Made by a program: the position numbers and the translations under genes. DNA of 64,000 bases from Cephalotus follicularis (Eukaryota > Streptophyta > Magnoliopsida > Oxalidales > Cephalotaceae): contig BDDD01001477.1 in assembly GCA_001972305.1 (NCBI GenBank), positions 329,925 through 393,924 on the forward strand. The letters are read 5' to 3'. This document shows, in pieces, positions 23,155-36,516 of the stretch (positions within the stretch are counted from its first letter, which is position 1; each line of letters begins with the position of its first letter). Under the pieces are notes generated by a model. It saw only the letters and a program-made list of their open reading frames with translations. It ran no database searches and was not told where the DNA came from.

Positions 23155-26100
23155 TCATTCCTCATCGGTGCCTGAACCATCTGAGCTTGAGCCTTTTTGT
23201 CGCACCTTGCCATTAGCAGCAGGGCCCTTCTTTTTGGTATTTTTTTCATCTTCCTCATCTTCGCTATACTCACTCTCATAATCATCATCATATTCTTCTT
23301 CTTCATTGTCCTCTTCCTCGTCAATTCCATCCTCCACAGCAGGCCCTTCCTCCGACACAAGGGCACCCCGGCTGCCAGCCCTAGTTCGTTTCAGGATTTT
23401 AACCTTCAAATTTGTCTTTCTGTCACAACCTATCCATGAATCACACAGGCAGTAACAAGTCATGTTGTAATTCCCCTCAGCTGGGGCCTGGAACTTTCCC
23501 ATTACCAGTCTAGAGCCACCCCGCACCCTCTCAACTGCTTCTCTAACTGCCATACTTGTCTCCTTCACATTTGCTCCTGAACCCTCCATTGTCTCCTGAA
23601 TAGCCTTTGAAGCAGCACTTATGGCCCCAGCTTCATCCAAGAAACTCACTTTTTGAGAAAACCACACATTATTTGAGACAGAATCTGCAAGCAGAAACCA
23701 AAAATTTTCTTCCTTGTGAAACGGGAAGTAGGGGGCATGGGGAAGGGCACCTATCAGGCCATTAGCACGTTTGATAGTTACCCAGGCATGCAATGTAACA
23801 ATGTCACCCTCTTGTATACCCTCTTCGCCTTCTGTCTCACATGTAACCTCAACTGTAATGGAAGGAATCATTTCAAGTACTTTCTCAACATCTTGCACTT
23901 CAGGAGAAGAGAATCCAGCTATTTGAGCAAGCAGCTCAGCACGGTCTGCAAGGGTCATTTCCTGAAGTTCCTGGAATGTTCTTACTTTCTGCAATTTGGG
24001 TACGAAAAAGTGTAAAACAAGATACAAAAACTGGTACGCATACTGTAAGTAAAAACCGATGGAACATTTTGTCTCAATACGAGTCCTTAACAATTTTTAC
24101 AGGCCAATGTGGAAAGCAAAACCAATCTCCCAGATTCATTGGTTAAAGTCCTAAAACCAATTATTTCTAGAGTCGGGTAGATGAGATTGCAGAAGTAACT
24201 CAAGCATTCACAGAACAAGAGTCAAGTACATCCCGATTTAGAGTGTAATGAAACTATACAGGCAGATATAGAAATGTGTACTTTCCCTCTGCTCTTTTAA
24301 AGTGTTCAAAAACGTCCAATGTTTTTTTTCCCATTTATAAAAACTCCATGCATGGACAGCTAACAAGAAGAATACAAAGCATAGAATTTCCGCATTATAT
24401 TACACCATAATACCTTGCGAGCTATCTTTTTTACAACAGCTTCACTAAAATGTGGAAGCTGCATAAAGGGTGCAATGCCTTCGGTGGATCCTCCAGTTGC
24501 CTTCCTTGCACTGAGAGGAACAGCCTGCATCACCATTCATCAAAACAAATAAGAATCTAGCAGTAGCACGGACTACTCATCAAGAAAAGAAAGGCATAGC
24601 AAATTAATTATATATGTGTAAATGTCAAATGGTGGTAGTCATTAATAAAGAGATTTAAAAACGTTAAATGCATCCTAGCTAAAAAAAAAGATATTTTTGA
24701 AAAGTCGAGCTTGAGATTGATTACAATGCGAAGCCTTAATTATTCAAGAACTCTGAACATAAATGGATAAGTACACATTATTTGGGGTATCAACTGATAG
24801 TCCATGAACTGACTTATACTCTGTACATTTTTTCCAGTGAGAATTCAAAATTCAAACAATCAATTTATGAGTAATGGGTCTTGCCAGAACCTGAATAATG
24901 CATTGAGAAAGCTCAACAACCCCAACGGCAGGCCTCAGCCATCCATGCCCTTGAGCATTTCGAGGTATAAGTGCCATCTGTATAATAAAAAAAGAGTCAT
25001 TATGAAAGAGAAAGACAACGCAAAGCATATAAATGGACATGTGACTTAATTGTAGTAACACAATGGGACATGAGAAGCTACAGATATAAGGAAAAATTAG
25101 AGAGAAAACGAGATAAGAGAAAGTTGTCTAACATCATCACCTAAAGTTTCCATAAAACAATGGACATCTCTAGTAAATATTTCAGTACTTCACAAATACC
25201 TAGAATATCAAAAAGATACCGCAGTTGCCACTCAACACTTTATGACTTCCCTCATATCCCAAAGTGAGAAGTAATTCAATAGGATAACCTGAGACCTCCA
25301 CTCAATTGGAGTTCAGGATAATTCAATTTCTGGTGAAAGATAATCAAAGAAAATAAAAAGGAAAAGAAACGGCTTCTGTTTTCCTTATAAGAAATTGATT
25401 CCAAAACAGCATTAAATACACTAGCCTTGCAAGCGCTTATAGTACCATGGCAATCTTATTCTCAAAAAGCATAAAGTTTGATTGAGTAAGCCAAGAGATG
25501 TAGATTCACCTTCATTAATTCTTCAAGGAGGCGAGGTGCCAGTTCAAGCACACGACGAAAATCACCAAGCAAAGATGGGGATAGAGCCGCTGTTTCACGC
25601 GTTAATTGAGCCTGTATCAACAATTCTGTCTGTGTAGAAGATGGCACCAGAGTAAGTTCGATAAACTTTATCAAGATCATGACAATGAACTTATATAGCT
25701 AATCTTAGAACACATATTACCTTAACTACGGCTGGATGCTGCTTCCAAAACTTAGCTTGTTCTTGCTTAATATTTTTTAGGTCCAGGTTCAACTCACTCC
25801 TAACTGACAAAAACAGCTTCTGAAGAGGTTCATTGTCAGTCCTACGAACTGGAATTTCCATGTATTCAGCAGCTTTAGTGAAGACTTCCATAACCTTGCT
25901 GTATAATCAGGGTATCGCGCAAGAGAAAATTATTACAATAATGCAATTTATCATATAACAGATCTGACAATAGATGAAAAATTATTACAGTAACACAAGT
26001 ACCTTGGGGCCAAAGAAGGTTTCATTAAGTAATAATATGCAGACAGTGTCTGATGCATGACATAATTTCCAGTATATTTTGATGACCTTGAGAGATATAT

Positions 26101-27203
26101 GACAGCTATAACCAATGGCAATAGAATACAAAGGCCGACAATCCAAAGCAAAAGAATCCCACCAGATGCTCCGTCAATGTCTAGCAGGAACTGAGGGAGC
26201 GCTATGCCCATTTGAAATCCCTGTACCAACAAACATAACATTTAGTTGCAGTACAGATAACTATTAAATTATATAATGTAATTCATAAAAAACACAAATA
26301 GTTACTCATGTACTAAGAAGGGAATGGCACTTCACCTGTCTGCCATCTGGATGGCCATATTTTTCATAATTCTCACGGGAGATTGGATCAGTCAGGGCCT
26401 GATATGCTTTAGATATGTAGTCCACAAAATACTTGTGTGCCTCTGAAAATAGAAATTAAAAAAAATGTCTCTAAGCACAACTTACAAAAGCATCAGCATC
26501 CTAGCTGATTTCAAGGTCAGGTTAGAAAACCCAAGTAAACTTCAAAACTAAAACACCTTCAACCTGGATCTGGATTTTTATCAGGATGGTAAAGAATAGA
26601 GAGTTTCCTATATGCCTTCTTAATTTCTGAATCTGAAGCTCCAGCTAGCAATCCGAGTATACTAAATGGATCAAAAACTTGAATCTGAGTAAGATTAAAA
26701 AAACGGTCCTCAGTTAATTGCTAAATTCGAGCACTTAAGATAAATTACTATATCACACAAATGAAATAAATGATTATTCCAAAAGGTTTACCTCACGACT
26801 CATGTTCTTTATGTAATACACCAAGATAATCATAATAACCCAAAGAAGTATCAGTGTCAAGTTACTCCAAGTCGAGAAGTTCGAGATCTGCAAAAACAAA
26901 TCCAATATCGGAGATAGTGGCAACATAACTTATTGAAATATATAATTGAGAAGTTGATAATACCGTTATACAGTGCGAAGTTTATAACACATAAACACAA
27001 GGCAGTGAGAAACTCACACGTTTGAATATAGATCTCCGGTACTTCCCTGAACGGAAGCACTCTGCACACTGACAGTGGATGCTCTTTGTTTTCTTTGTTG
27101 CAGCACGGCACAACTTGTGTATTGTATAAGGCACTAGAGGTAGTGCCATTATTGTCAAAATAAAAATTGGGAACAATGCACTAGTCTCTTCTGAAGCTGC
27201 CAT
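23155..27203 (-). CDS. ERDJ2: ERDJ2/SEC63, J-domain translocon co-chaperone
   Basis: Exons on the minus strand: 27203-27018, 26887-26792, 26684-26564, 26442-26336, 26220-26003, 25898-25721, 25629-25510, 24977-24891, 24524-24414, 23988-23155. They total 2058 nt, 685 residues, matching Arabidopsis ERDJ2A (about 687). Order: membrane segment about 9-31 ([20 protein letters not shown]), a Cys pair (CQCAEC), membrane segment about 67-90 ([18 protein letters not shown]), J domain about 98-165 with the HPD triad at 127-129 (YHPDKNPD), third membrane segment about 190-213, and a long cytosolic Sec63/Brl region. A strongly acidic tail runs about 625-660 and ends [11 protein letters not shown]. The protein sits in the ER membrane with Sec61 and Sec62, its J domain in the lumen recruiting BiP. 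A 5' UTR intron precedes the ATG. No damage is seen. Confidence 0.96.
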
Positions 27204-27245
27204 GGTTACCTTCCACCTGTGGCAACTTTAAATTAACTATCGAAC

Positions 27246-27862
27246 CTGCAGGAAATAAAATATACTCCACTTCGTTATAACCTATAGTTTGAATGCAAAG
27301 AATTTACAAATTTGATTAAAGCTACTACACCAAACACTGTAGCTATATCTTCATTCAATGATATCATCGCAAATTCACATATAATTCAAAATCAGCCACT
27401 CTCAGTTCTCATTCCCAATTTTCACCATAAATAATACTGTAAACTTTTCAAAAAAAATATTCAAAAAAAGAAGATGAATTAAATATTATGTTTGATACAT
27501 AACTCAATGCTATCTATACAAATATGCAACAACCAGCGGGTATAAAGAAATAAAGGAATAAGCAACAATATTTAAAAGAAGCTACAAACACGAATTTAAT
27601 ATATATATATATATAATTCACTACAAATAGGTGCTTCAATCGATAACCATATGTACTCAATAAATTGAAACCAAAATTGCATTAATACAATCCGATTGGC
27701 AACAAGGACAAATCAAAATAAAGCTGAAATTTAAGAGACGGATCAAAATTCACAATCTAACCGCAAGTAGATTACTTAAACATGATCTAAAACCCAAAAT
27801 CCCAAAAGCGAAGAATCTAATAAATGACTTTTAAAAAAAGGAATTAAAAGAAAAAATTCAAC
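27246..27862 (-). other. Probable 5' UTR intron of SEC63
   Basis: On the minus strand a donor (CCCAG|GTTGAA) at 27862 and an acceptor (CTGCAG|GTTCG) at 27246 bracket 617 bp of AT-rich DNA, ending 42 bp before the ATG. Leader introns are common in plant housekeeping genes. A (GA)n repeat at about 27935-27954 lies in the first, non-coding exon or just upstream. Confidence 0.6.
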
Positions 27863-27954
27863 CTGGGAAAACGAGAAATCGAAATCGTGATCTAACACGA
27901 AACGGCTTGCGGGCATAATGGCGCTGACGCAAGCAGAGAGAGAGAGAGAGAGAG

Positions 27955-29069
27955 ATGAACTTGTGTGAGAGACTGCTTTATTTTTCTAAGTTCGGGTTTT
28001 TCGTTATTTTAGATCCGGAGAGAAACGTAGGAGAAGGGTTTGGTTTTGTTTGGTTTTCCTTTTCTATCCTTTTAAAAATATTGTGTATATGTCATATTCC
28101 TCAGGTCAAATTAGTCATGTTATTTTTTTCATTTAACCCAATCCAAATCCTCTATGCAGAGCAGCCATTGTAATTCAATGACTACAAATACAGGATAATA
28201 TAAAAAAAATCATCAATAATATTGTACATTTATAACCATTTGTCCAATGGCTATTCTATAATAATTATAAGTATAATTATTACAGAGAATTTGGATTGCT
28301 ATCTATTATAAATCTTAGCTTTACAATAAAACAATGGAGGCATTTGGAGGGGTTCTGTGCGAGAATTTGAAAAAAAAAATTAAAGTGAAAGACTTTACTT
28401 TTTCGATTTTTGTAGCTTTTAATTTAATTTTTATTCTTATTTTCTCTTTTTTTTCATTAATTTTTAGTCAAATTTTGTATGTGAAATGATAAACATACAA
28501 TAAAACCTACTTATATGTGAATTGATTAAGCATTACATACCATAAAAATGTTATTTTATATGAAATATAGTCAAGAAAAAAAATCTACTAATTCGGACAT
28601 GGTGATTTTTTTACAGTAACTTTGTAATCACGAAAAGAATAGAACAACAAGAATCTTAATCATCAATGAAAATATGTCAATAAACTCAATACTTTCTATT
28701 CTCATAAGTTGGGAATTTTTTTTTATGTTTTTTACAAAATTAGTGAGATTCATTATTACCTAATAATAAACTTAAATTTTGCTCATCAAATCTAAGGATT
28801 TACGGAGTGTGAGGATAAGTATAAAAAAAGATGATAAACTATACATTTTTCATCAAATAATAATAAATCATATCCCATGTCTTTGATCTTAACATAACAA
28901 TATAGGATATAAAGAAAGGTAAAAAGAAATTCACAAAACCACAACCGATAAAAAGAAAATAAAAAAAAAAGAACATGCATTTAGAACATGAGTATCAATT
29001 GTATTGTCTATCAACTTTTAAAATTAAGGCGAGCGCGATACTTTACCTTGTCTACAGAGAAATCGTGAG
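27955..29069. other. SEC63 upstream region and AT-rich intergenic DNA
   Basis: No gene is seen. The first 200 bp are the likely SEC63 promoter side. The rest is A/T runs without a defined repeat. Confidence 0.55.
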
Positions 29070-29620
29070 TAGGGACGGTAATTTTTCTCACTCCTGCTCA
29101 CCCTGCTGTGTTCCGTTTTAAATGGAGTGGGGAATCTTCATCCGGTATAAGGATTGAAGTGGAGATGAGAGAAAAAATATGCTCCGCATGTGGGGATGGG
29201 AATGGAGCAAAACAAGTGTTTTCTCCACTCCGCTTTACTATGTCCTGATCCGCCTTTATATATTGTATCACATATATCAATAAATGAACTTCTCAAAATA
29301 TTATTGTAATATTATATCTAGGATTTATTGTAATATGTATTTATGTATAACAAATACATATAATCTTTTTTTTAATAATATATGAGTTTAAGAATAAAAG
29401 AAACTACTAGTCATGATGACGATGAACTGAATCGATACAGATTTTGTCATCCCCGACCACACCCCCGCCCCCGCCCCTCCAAAGAAATGACGTTCCCGCA
29501 TCCATCCCGCCCTGCCATGCCATGGGGAAAGGAAACTCTGTCCCATCCCCGCCCCGCTTTTTGACGGGACGGAGACGGGGATGGCAAAACCCCTCCCGAT
29601 CCGTCCTATTGTCATCCCTA
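29070..29620. mobile_element. Non-autonomous hAT-like element, 551 bp
   Basis: The left end TAGGGACGGTAAT and the right end (reverse-complemented TAGGGATGACAAT) agree at 10 of 13 positions. The flanks are atcgtgag (29062-29069) and agcgtgag (29621-29628), an 8-bp duplication with one mismatch, as expected for hAT elements. The interior is very GC-rich at the right (ccccgcccc blocks), in sharp contrast to the AT-rich surroundings, and has no transposase. Confidence 0.75.
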
Positions 29621-29840
29621 AGCGTGAGGTCTCTAGAGCCAAAGTTCATTCGACTACTATTTGAAAAAAAAAATTATACGATAATTATTTGAGATTTACA
29701 ATACTTCCAGTTTATTAGGATGGACTTAAATATTAAGGGTCACTGGATATAGGGGTGACTACAGTCTATTGCGTGCGACCATCTCTAAATGACCCTGTTT
29801 TGAGGTATTTTTTAAGTATTTTATTTTTTTTATCGATGAT

Positions 29841-30535
29841 TGAAATTTAATCTGTATATTTGAAATAGTTAAAGATGTCCGATTAATTTGAAAATTGATA
29901 TACATGATCTAGATATGTAAAACATCAAATTTAATTGTTGGTTTTACAAGATATATAGAATAGATTAAACAATTTTGAATTTTTTGAATATTCGATACAC
30001 GGCTACGTGTTGCTATATATCTTAGTGGGTGAACATATTGAGTCCAAATCATTTTAAAATATATTGTTACATAATTTATCATGGTAAGTGTAGTTTGCTC
30101 CAAGGCTAAAGCTCCCTCACTTGACGAACGTATTATATAGCGTTACCTCACGTGTTGTTACATGCATTCGAAGTGACCATCTAGTAAAGCATGTAGCAAC
30201 ACATGACCGTGTGCTAAACACCTAAAAAATCTAAAATTGTTTTAATCTATTATGTACATTTTGTAAATCAAAACGTCAAACAAATTTGGATTTTTTGGGT
30301 ATTCGGCACACTGTCACGTGTTGCTGCAAGCCTTACTTAGTGGATGGTCTACCAAGGCATGCAGAAACACGTGACAGTGTGTCAAACACCAAAAAAATCC
30401 AAAATTGTTTAATCTATTCTGCATATTCAATCGTTAGATTCTATGTTCTTTGATATATAAATCATGCATGTTAATTTTTAAGTCAATCGGACGTCAATAA
30501 TTACTCAAATATGCAAATTTAATTCTAATTGTAAA
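29841..30535. repeat. Tandem pair of foldbacks (long inverted repeats)
   Basis: The outer arms, about 29841-30020 and 30362-30535, are inverted copies of each other at roughly 70% (shared phrases: gatgtccgatt, aatagattaaacaattttg). Inside, 30287-30333 and 30356-30402 form a tighter hairpin with cacactgtcacgtgtt in one arm and its complement in the other. A second hairpin lies near 30149-30215. The right-arm text (aaacacc..aaaaatc..aaaattgttt) recurs in direct orientation at about 30220 and 30385. No protein frame. Probably a Mutator-like or foldback MITE. Confidence 0.75.
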
Positions 30536-31228
30536 AAAAATTGACCTATTAAAAGTAAAAATTGAAAAAAAACTGACCAACGCCAAAACGGCACTGTTTT
30601 GACACGAGATACTTAAAAAAAAAATATCCGCACTCCCAGCTTTTATAAATATTATTATGTAAATATGATTTTATTACGCAGTACATGTTAGGATTATTTT
30701 TTCGTTGATTGATTATCTTTTTATTAATATTATATATTTTGATTAATTCAGCTTAATAATTAAACAATAAAAATATCATTAACACAATGACTTAAAACAC
30801 TTTTGAACAAAACATTACTTAAAAATTTGAGTAGCTCAGGATTTATTTTCTACATCAAATTATTATGAGTAAAAATGTTGTAACAAAACTGTAAGTAAAT
30901 TGAATGACCGAAAGTAATTTGATCGAAAATACTTATTGTTTGGTCTCAAACTCTTCATAAAAACATAAAAATGTGAACTCATAAAAAAGTATTGTCGTAT
31001 AGAGAGTATATCATTTCCATACTCATTATCTTTATACTCTTCTATATTTCATTCTTTATCATATCATATAATTATATTTTTCAAATCAAATTATTAAATC
31101 TTATTTACTATCTAGATAAATCGTATATATTAATTTTCAAGTCGATCGGAAATTTATAGATGTATTTTTGAATAAAAAACTCTTTAATGATATATGTAAA
31201 AAACTATACTACATTTAAATTTGTTAGG
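30536..31228. other. AT-rich intergenic DNA
   Basis: No gene is seen. It contains 'aattttcaagtcgatcgga' near 31132, a phrase that recurs in variant form elsewhere in the window (30475, 59308), so at least part is dispersed repeat. Confidence 0.55.
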
Positions 31229-32057
31229 TATTAATGCAAAAAACCTTCCTTCAATAGTATTCTACGTGGAGGACTTTGATTTGTTAATGGAAACGCTGGA
31301 ATCTATGTCTGAGAAAATGATTTGGTTGATAATCCCTACACAGATAGAGCAAGAAAGTTGAAGGTCCAGGAGGTTGTTCTCCCGGTGACACTCCGACGCT
31401 CAAGTTAAATACTGTACAGAGAAAATAAAGTTCTTTTGAGAGTAAAAATGACTGAACTTTATTTAAACTGTGAAACTGGTATTTATAGGCGTAGAATGTA
31501 ACTGTGGAGCGTAGGAATCGGAGCTGATAGGTTTCCCTTAAGGAAATGTCCGAGGATCTCGGATATTTCCCCTGATCTCCGCCGAATTTGGTGGTACTTT
31601 CTTTATAGGACGTTTATCATATCTTATCTTTCCATATTTGAAGAGGTAAATCCCTGGGCTGTAGGCTGGTTTTACGCCCTTATCCTGCGGAGAAGGTGAA
31701 GAGAGAGGTCCTCTGGTCTCTTATCTGCTTCAAGGTCTTCAATGCCAAGAGCTTCTTCAAGGGCTCGTACCTGAAGCTCCAGGTTCTCTGTAATGTTGTC
31801 GAGAGGAGGTCCTCGGCACTATTGCTGAGAATGGTACCCTCGGCACTGATGCCGAGGAGGATGTCCTCTGCAGTGTAGCCAATGTGGAGATCCTCGGCAC
31901 TGATGCAGAGGAGGATGTTCTCACCTGCTTCTTTAGCTGGAGTGAATGAGTTTCTTCTGTTTCGTATCCATGTAAGGTTTAATGCATCTGGACACTTGAC
32001 TACATATGCGAAGGACATGTGCCGTTCTGTGTATAGATAGATTTTTCTCAAGTATCA
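31229..32057 (-). mobile_element. Lone LTR of a Ty3/gypsy Tat-type family (fossil)
   Basis: About 829 bp related to the LTRs of the 50802-58594 element. It starts 'tattaatgcaaaaaaccttc', shares 'ctacgtggaggactttgatttgttaa' and the block 'aggaggttgttctcccgg..gacactccgacgctcaagtta', and ends near 'tttttctcaagtatca'. The family TATA (gtatttatag on the plus strand) is near 31469. No internal element DNA adjoins, so it is a solo LTR. No convincing target duplication remains, and it is clearly older than the intact-LTR copy. It carries a perfect short palindrome at 31838-31857. Confidence 0.75.
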
Positions 32058-32485
32058 AAAGTATAATTATAGATTTTTTTATTATTTTAAAAATTAATAT
32101 ACATAATTTATCTAAATAATAGATGATATTTAACTATTGAATTTAAAAAATTTAATTATATTATACGATAAAAAATTAAATTAAGTACGAAAAGTAAAAG
32201 GGAGATAAGTATGAAATGATCACATGTAAGTGATAATTGAGAACCTAAAGGCAATATCATACAGTGGCTTAGAAGTGTTAACACCCAACAGCGGGATCCT
32301 TGCCTGTTCAGGATATAAAAAAAAGTTGGTTAAAAATGTTCAAACTGTAAATATATTAGAACCATCATTAACCTCGAACTCCCAAACAAGCAGACGAATA
32401 GAAAAAAAAAATACCAAAAGTGAAATTATCAATAAAATCCCCTGTTTGGCTCTCTCTATCTATTAACGTAACAAATCGCTACCCC
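32058..32485 (+). promoter_or_regulatory. Upstream region of the Tic22-like gene
   Basis: 428 bp between the solo LTR and the ATG. An in-frame upstream ATG at 32420 would add 22 residues, but the ATG at 32486 (ccccATGGCC) has the better context. No strong TATA box is seen. Confidence 0.4.
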
Positions 32486-35400
32486 ATGGCCTCGCCACCG
32501 CACCACAATCAAAATCAAATCGCTAACTTTCTCAAATCAACAACCGCCAACCTGGTCTCCCTCCTTCCAACAACTGCACCGTTCCCTCCCTCCAAAATCT
32601 GTATCCCTCTCCAATTCGCCGACTCGACTCACCCAACTCGCGCTCCCTCCGATTCAACTCAGCCGGCTGTAAAAGGCGTGTCATCGGTGGCCGAGCCGAA
32701 CTCGGGGTTCCCGTCGACTGTGAGGGTTTCGGGGCTCAACGGGAATGGCAAGGGCGGTGGGCCGGCATTTGTCGGACAGGTCTTTAGCATGTGCGATCTT
32801 TCCGGGACTGGCCTCATGGCTGTTTCTACACACTTCGATGTTCCCTTCATTTCTAAAAGGTCTATATATTGCTTTTTAGTTTTTATTTTTATTTTTTCCA
32901 TATGTGCAATTTTATATGTTGGTTGTATTGATGTTATTTGATTGAGTTTAGTGTCATCTTTTACAATTAGCGAAATTAAAATGCTTTATTTTGCTTTTGG
33001 ATAAGGAGTGCTTTAACCCCGATACATAATCCCACCTCCACAAGAACCGAATATGAGGCAAATATGGGTATTTTAGGTAGTTTGGTATCTGAATTCAAGA
33101 TCTGATTTATTCCTTAATCAGAAGCTCATGATTACATTTAGCTAACTTAGGAGTATTCACGTTTTTTCAGTCTTCTATAACTGGTCCTTTTTTTTATATA
33201 TCTTGAAGTATTGTACAAGTTCTATTTTGGCATAATATGTGGCATTGTTGGCATACACTACCATGTATCAGTAGCTATACATTTTCGGATACAAATGACT
33301 GATCTTCATCAATAAGATTCGTTTTCTGTATATTTAGGAGTAATTCTTAATTAATCTGTAGAACACCTGAGTGGCTTAAGAAGATGTTTGCAACAATAAC
33401 CAAGAGCGAGAGGAATGGCCCTGTTTTCCGCTTTTTCATGGATTTGGGTGATGCAGGTATGATTTTCCAGTAGTGGTTTCCTCTTTGATTGTAGATACCC
33501 AAAGATTGTTAGGCACTGTTGGCGTAGGCTTAAATTTCTTTCATGAACTTTGGTGATCATTTGTTTAACTTGGTAGATGCATTTCATTGTAAAAAGAAAA
33601 TACTCATACTCCTTTGTTTATGCATGTTCAGCACTGCTTGGATTTGTTACTGTCGAAAATTTCAAATTCTGTCCGACCTGGATTGTTGTTGTACCATTTT
33701 AATATTTCTCATTGATCTGTGTTGGATCCCATTTTTGTCTCTTTAAAAAAACATATTTATCACTTTTAGTCGGTTTGTTCAAAACTTCATAGCCAGACCA
33801 AACTCGCATTTTGACTTGATATATGTTTTATTAGTGTCATATGTTAAGCAGCTGAATATCCCAAGCGGTGTCGTGGGTGCTTGTCGTCTTGATTTAGCAT
33901 ATGAGCATTTCAAGGTATTGCTCACTTGTCTCAAGCTCTTTATATTCATTGAATATTTATTCAAGTAGGATTTTTGCATTTGAAATGATTTTAATTAATT
34001 CAACCCTTTTCCCGCTCTGTTCCTATTCCTTTCTCCCAGTGTGAATCGATGTCGAATAGTGGTTGTGATGTTTATCTCAGTTCATTATTTTAACCTTTCC
34101 ATTATGGTGTCAGTTTACAAGCACTAGGCATATTCCCAACTGCTTCTATGGATTTAATTAAGGGAAGAACTGAAGAAAGTGCATTATATTATTTGTACCA
34201 TGGTCTTTGGTTATATCAAACATTTTTTAATTTATTTTTTATGTTTATCTCTAATGTTTTTATATAATTTCTGTAAATTTCTTGTACTAGGTCTTAAGAT
34301 ATGTGTAGACGTCTTATGCACATTTCATTTTGTTTAAAAGTCTGAAAAATATTAAATAAATTTAAAGTTGCTGAGGTGTTCTGCTGATGAAAACTATATA
34401 TTAATGACTTCTCTTTACCAATTGTTTGTTTTTGTTATGGAACTGTGGAAAGATTTATGAACTTATATCTATCCTGGATGTGCCATATTTTCTCATGTTG
34501 AAGTTTACTCCGCCGAATTTGATGTTCTTTACGATGTGCGATGCAGGAAAAACCTCACCTGTTTCAGTTTGTCCCAAATGAGAAACAGGTGAAATGGAGC
34601 TTTCCATTCATGTAATTTTTGCCTTTTTTCACCTAAAATTTTCAAGTGCTTCTAAATATCATATCCTTCTGCACCAATAAAAGCAAATAGCTTCTTCTCT
34701 TACAGGTCAAAGCGGCAAACAAACTTCTGAAGACGTTTCCCCAGTATGGTGGAAGGAGGACGATTGAGGGTGTTCCCGTTTTCAGTGCTCAGAACTTAGA
34801 TATTGCAATAGCTACTTCAGATGGGATTAAATGGTTTGTTTTTTTATCAGTAGTTCAATCTTCACTTTTGTTGTATATATAACTGGTTATTATTTGCATT
34901 TTTCAAGCTCTTTAATCCCTAGTCACTGTTAAACCTTAGATGTATGTGATATGGTAGTCGTTACATGTTTCTGAATTGAAGGTCATGTTCGCTATTGTGC
35001 CAGTATCAATAAGCTTTTTAGATATTTTGAATTAAGCCAAATTTGTGTAGTATATGCCATTGTATTCTATGCATGACTGTTGTTGATTATACCTTCATTC
35101 ATCAGGTATACTCCATACTTCTTTGATAAAAATACACTGGATAACATTCTTGAAGAGTCTGTCGATCAGCATTTCCATGCTTTAATTCAAACTCGGCACA
35201 TGCAGCGGCGGCATGATGTAGTTGATGATAATATGCCAGCAGAAGTTACTGAAGAAATTGGAGACAGCTTGTGGGAACCTCCAGAGGTACAAGATCTATT
35301 AGTTTAGTGCTCATTCTTGGCAATGCACTTTAATTTTTTTCTTAAAAATAAGGCAACTGATAGCTGCAGATTCAGCCTCAAGCTTGAGAATGTTTGCGGC

Positions 35401-36516
35401 TAGTACCTTTTTTGCTATGGAAACTACTTGACTTCATAGGGTTTCGATGATATTATATACATAGATACTCTGTTAAATGCTTGCCACAAGAATTTGAAAA
35501 TGAGGATTAAAAAAATTAATAGAGCTTGAATGCCCCCTTTCTCCGTTACAATTTCCATTAAAACTAGGATTGTTAATGTACTGTGACAATATTGTCGCCA
35601 TAGGTTCAAGAAGTGTTGGATGAGGTGGGCCATCCTGGAATTCCTTTGAGTGTCATTTCAAAGGCTGCTGAGATGCAGCTCCTCTATGCTGTCGATAGAG
35701 TACTTCTGGGAAACAGGTGGTTACGGAAAGCCACTGGCATTCAGCCAAAGTTTCCCTATATGGTTGACACATTTGAGAGAAGGTAATCCATGAGAATTTC
35801 AGCGCTGTGCATTGATGTCACTAGAGCATTAGTGTCAAAACTCTTTCTCCCCTACTCTATACAATATTTTTCTCTTGCAAACAGATTTTTTGTGCAATCT
35901 CATGTTTGCTTTGTTGCAGGACTGCAGCTTCTTTTTTGAGAGCCTCTGAGTCAACCACAAATTTTAAAATAGATTCCGCCTCTTCTGAACTTCTATTGGA
36001 AGATGAGGCTGCCAACTGCAGACAAAGACCAGATTTTCAGTTTCCTTTTGGAGATTGGTGTAGTCACCCATGGTTGAAACAAATGAGCAGTCCTCAGAAG
36101 AGATCAAACACAAGGTGGTGATCTATTGGTTAATTTTTATAACTTTACTATAATCGCGTTCTTACAATTTAGAATTCTTTCGTTTTGTTACCTTCTTTTT
36201 CTTTGGCAGAATGGTGGGCTCATTAACAGAGTGCCCAAAGCAAAATTTACAGCCTAATCCTTTTCTTCCAAAAATTACAATGGTTGGTATATCAACCGGG
36301 GAGGCTGGGCAGATGAGTAAAGCCAACTTAAAGAAGACAATGGGGGATCTTACAAGAGAGTTGGAGCAGACAGATCAGGGATATGGCTCTGGTATTAATA
36401 ATGTCAATGCATTGAATATTGAAGACAGGGATCCACTGTTTGTTGCAAACGTGGGCGATTACTATTCTAGCTTGGCAAGGACAGGTTCAACTCGATGGAT
36501 TCGTGGAGGAAACTAG
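32486..36516 (+). CDS. Tic22-like family protein (At5g62650 type)
   Basis: Exons 32486-32859, 33362-33456, 33835-33914, 34547-34588, 34706-34833, 35106-35286, 35604-35782, 35920-36114 and 36210-36516 total 1581 nt, 526 residues with no break; the Arabidopsis relative is about 529. The body matches the Tic22 fold region: GPAFVGQVFSMCDLSGTGLM, TPEWLKKMFATITKSERNGP, VFRFFMDLGDAVSYVKQLN, IPSGVVGACRLDLAYEHFK, then LFQFVPNEKQVKAANKLL and GGRRTIEGVPVFSAQNLDIA. Tic22 proper is an intermembrane-space component of plastid protein import; this longer branch is poorly studied, so the import role is family inference. The Pro/Thr-rich N-terminus is consistent with targeting. The C-terminal 170 residues (FPFGDWCSHPWLKQM, NPFLPKITMVGISTGEAGQM) are specific to this branch. 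Confidence 0.88.

Noticed and set aside
29388-29692. Overlapping frames on both strands near 29400-29690
   Set aside because: They are produced by the GC-rich end of the hAT-like element.
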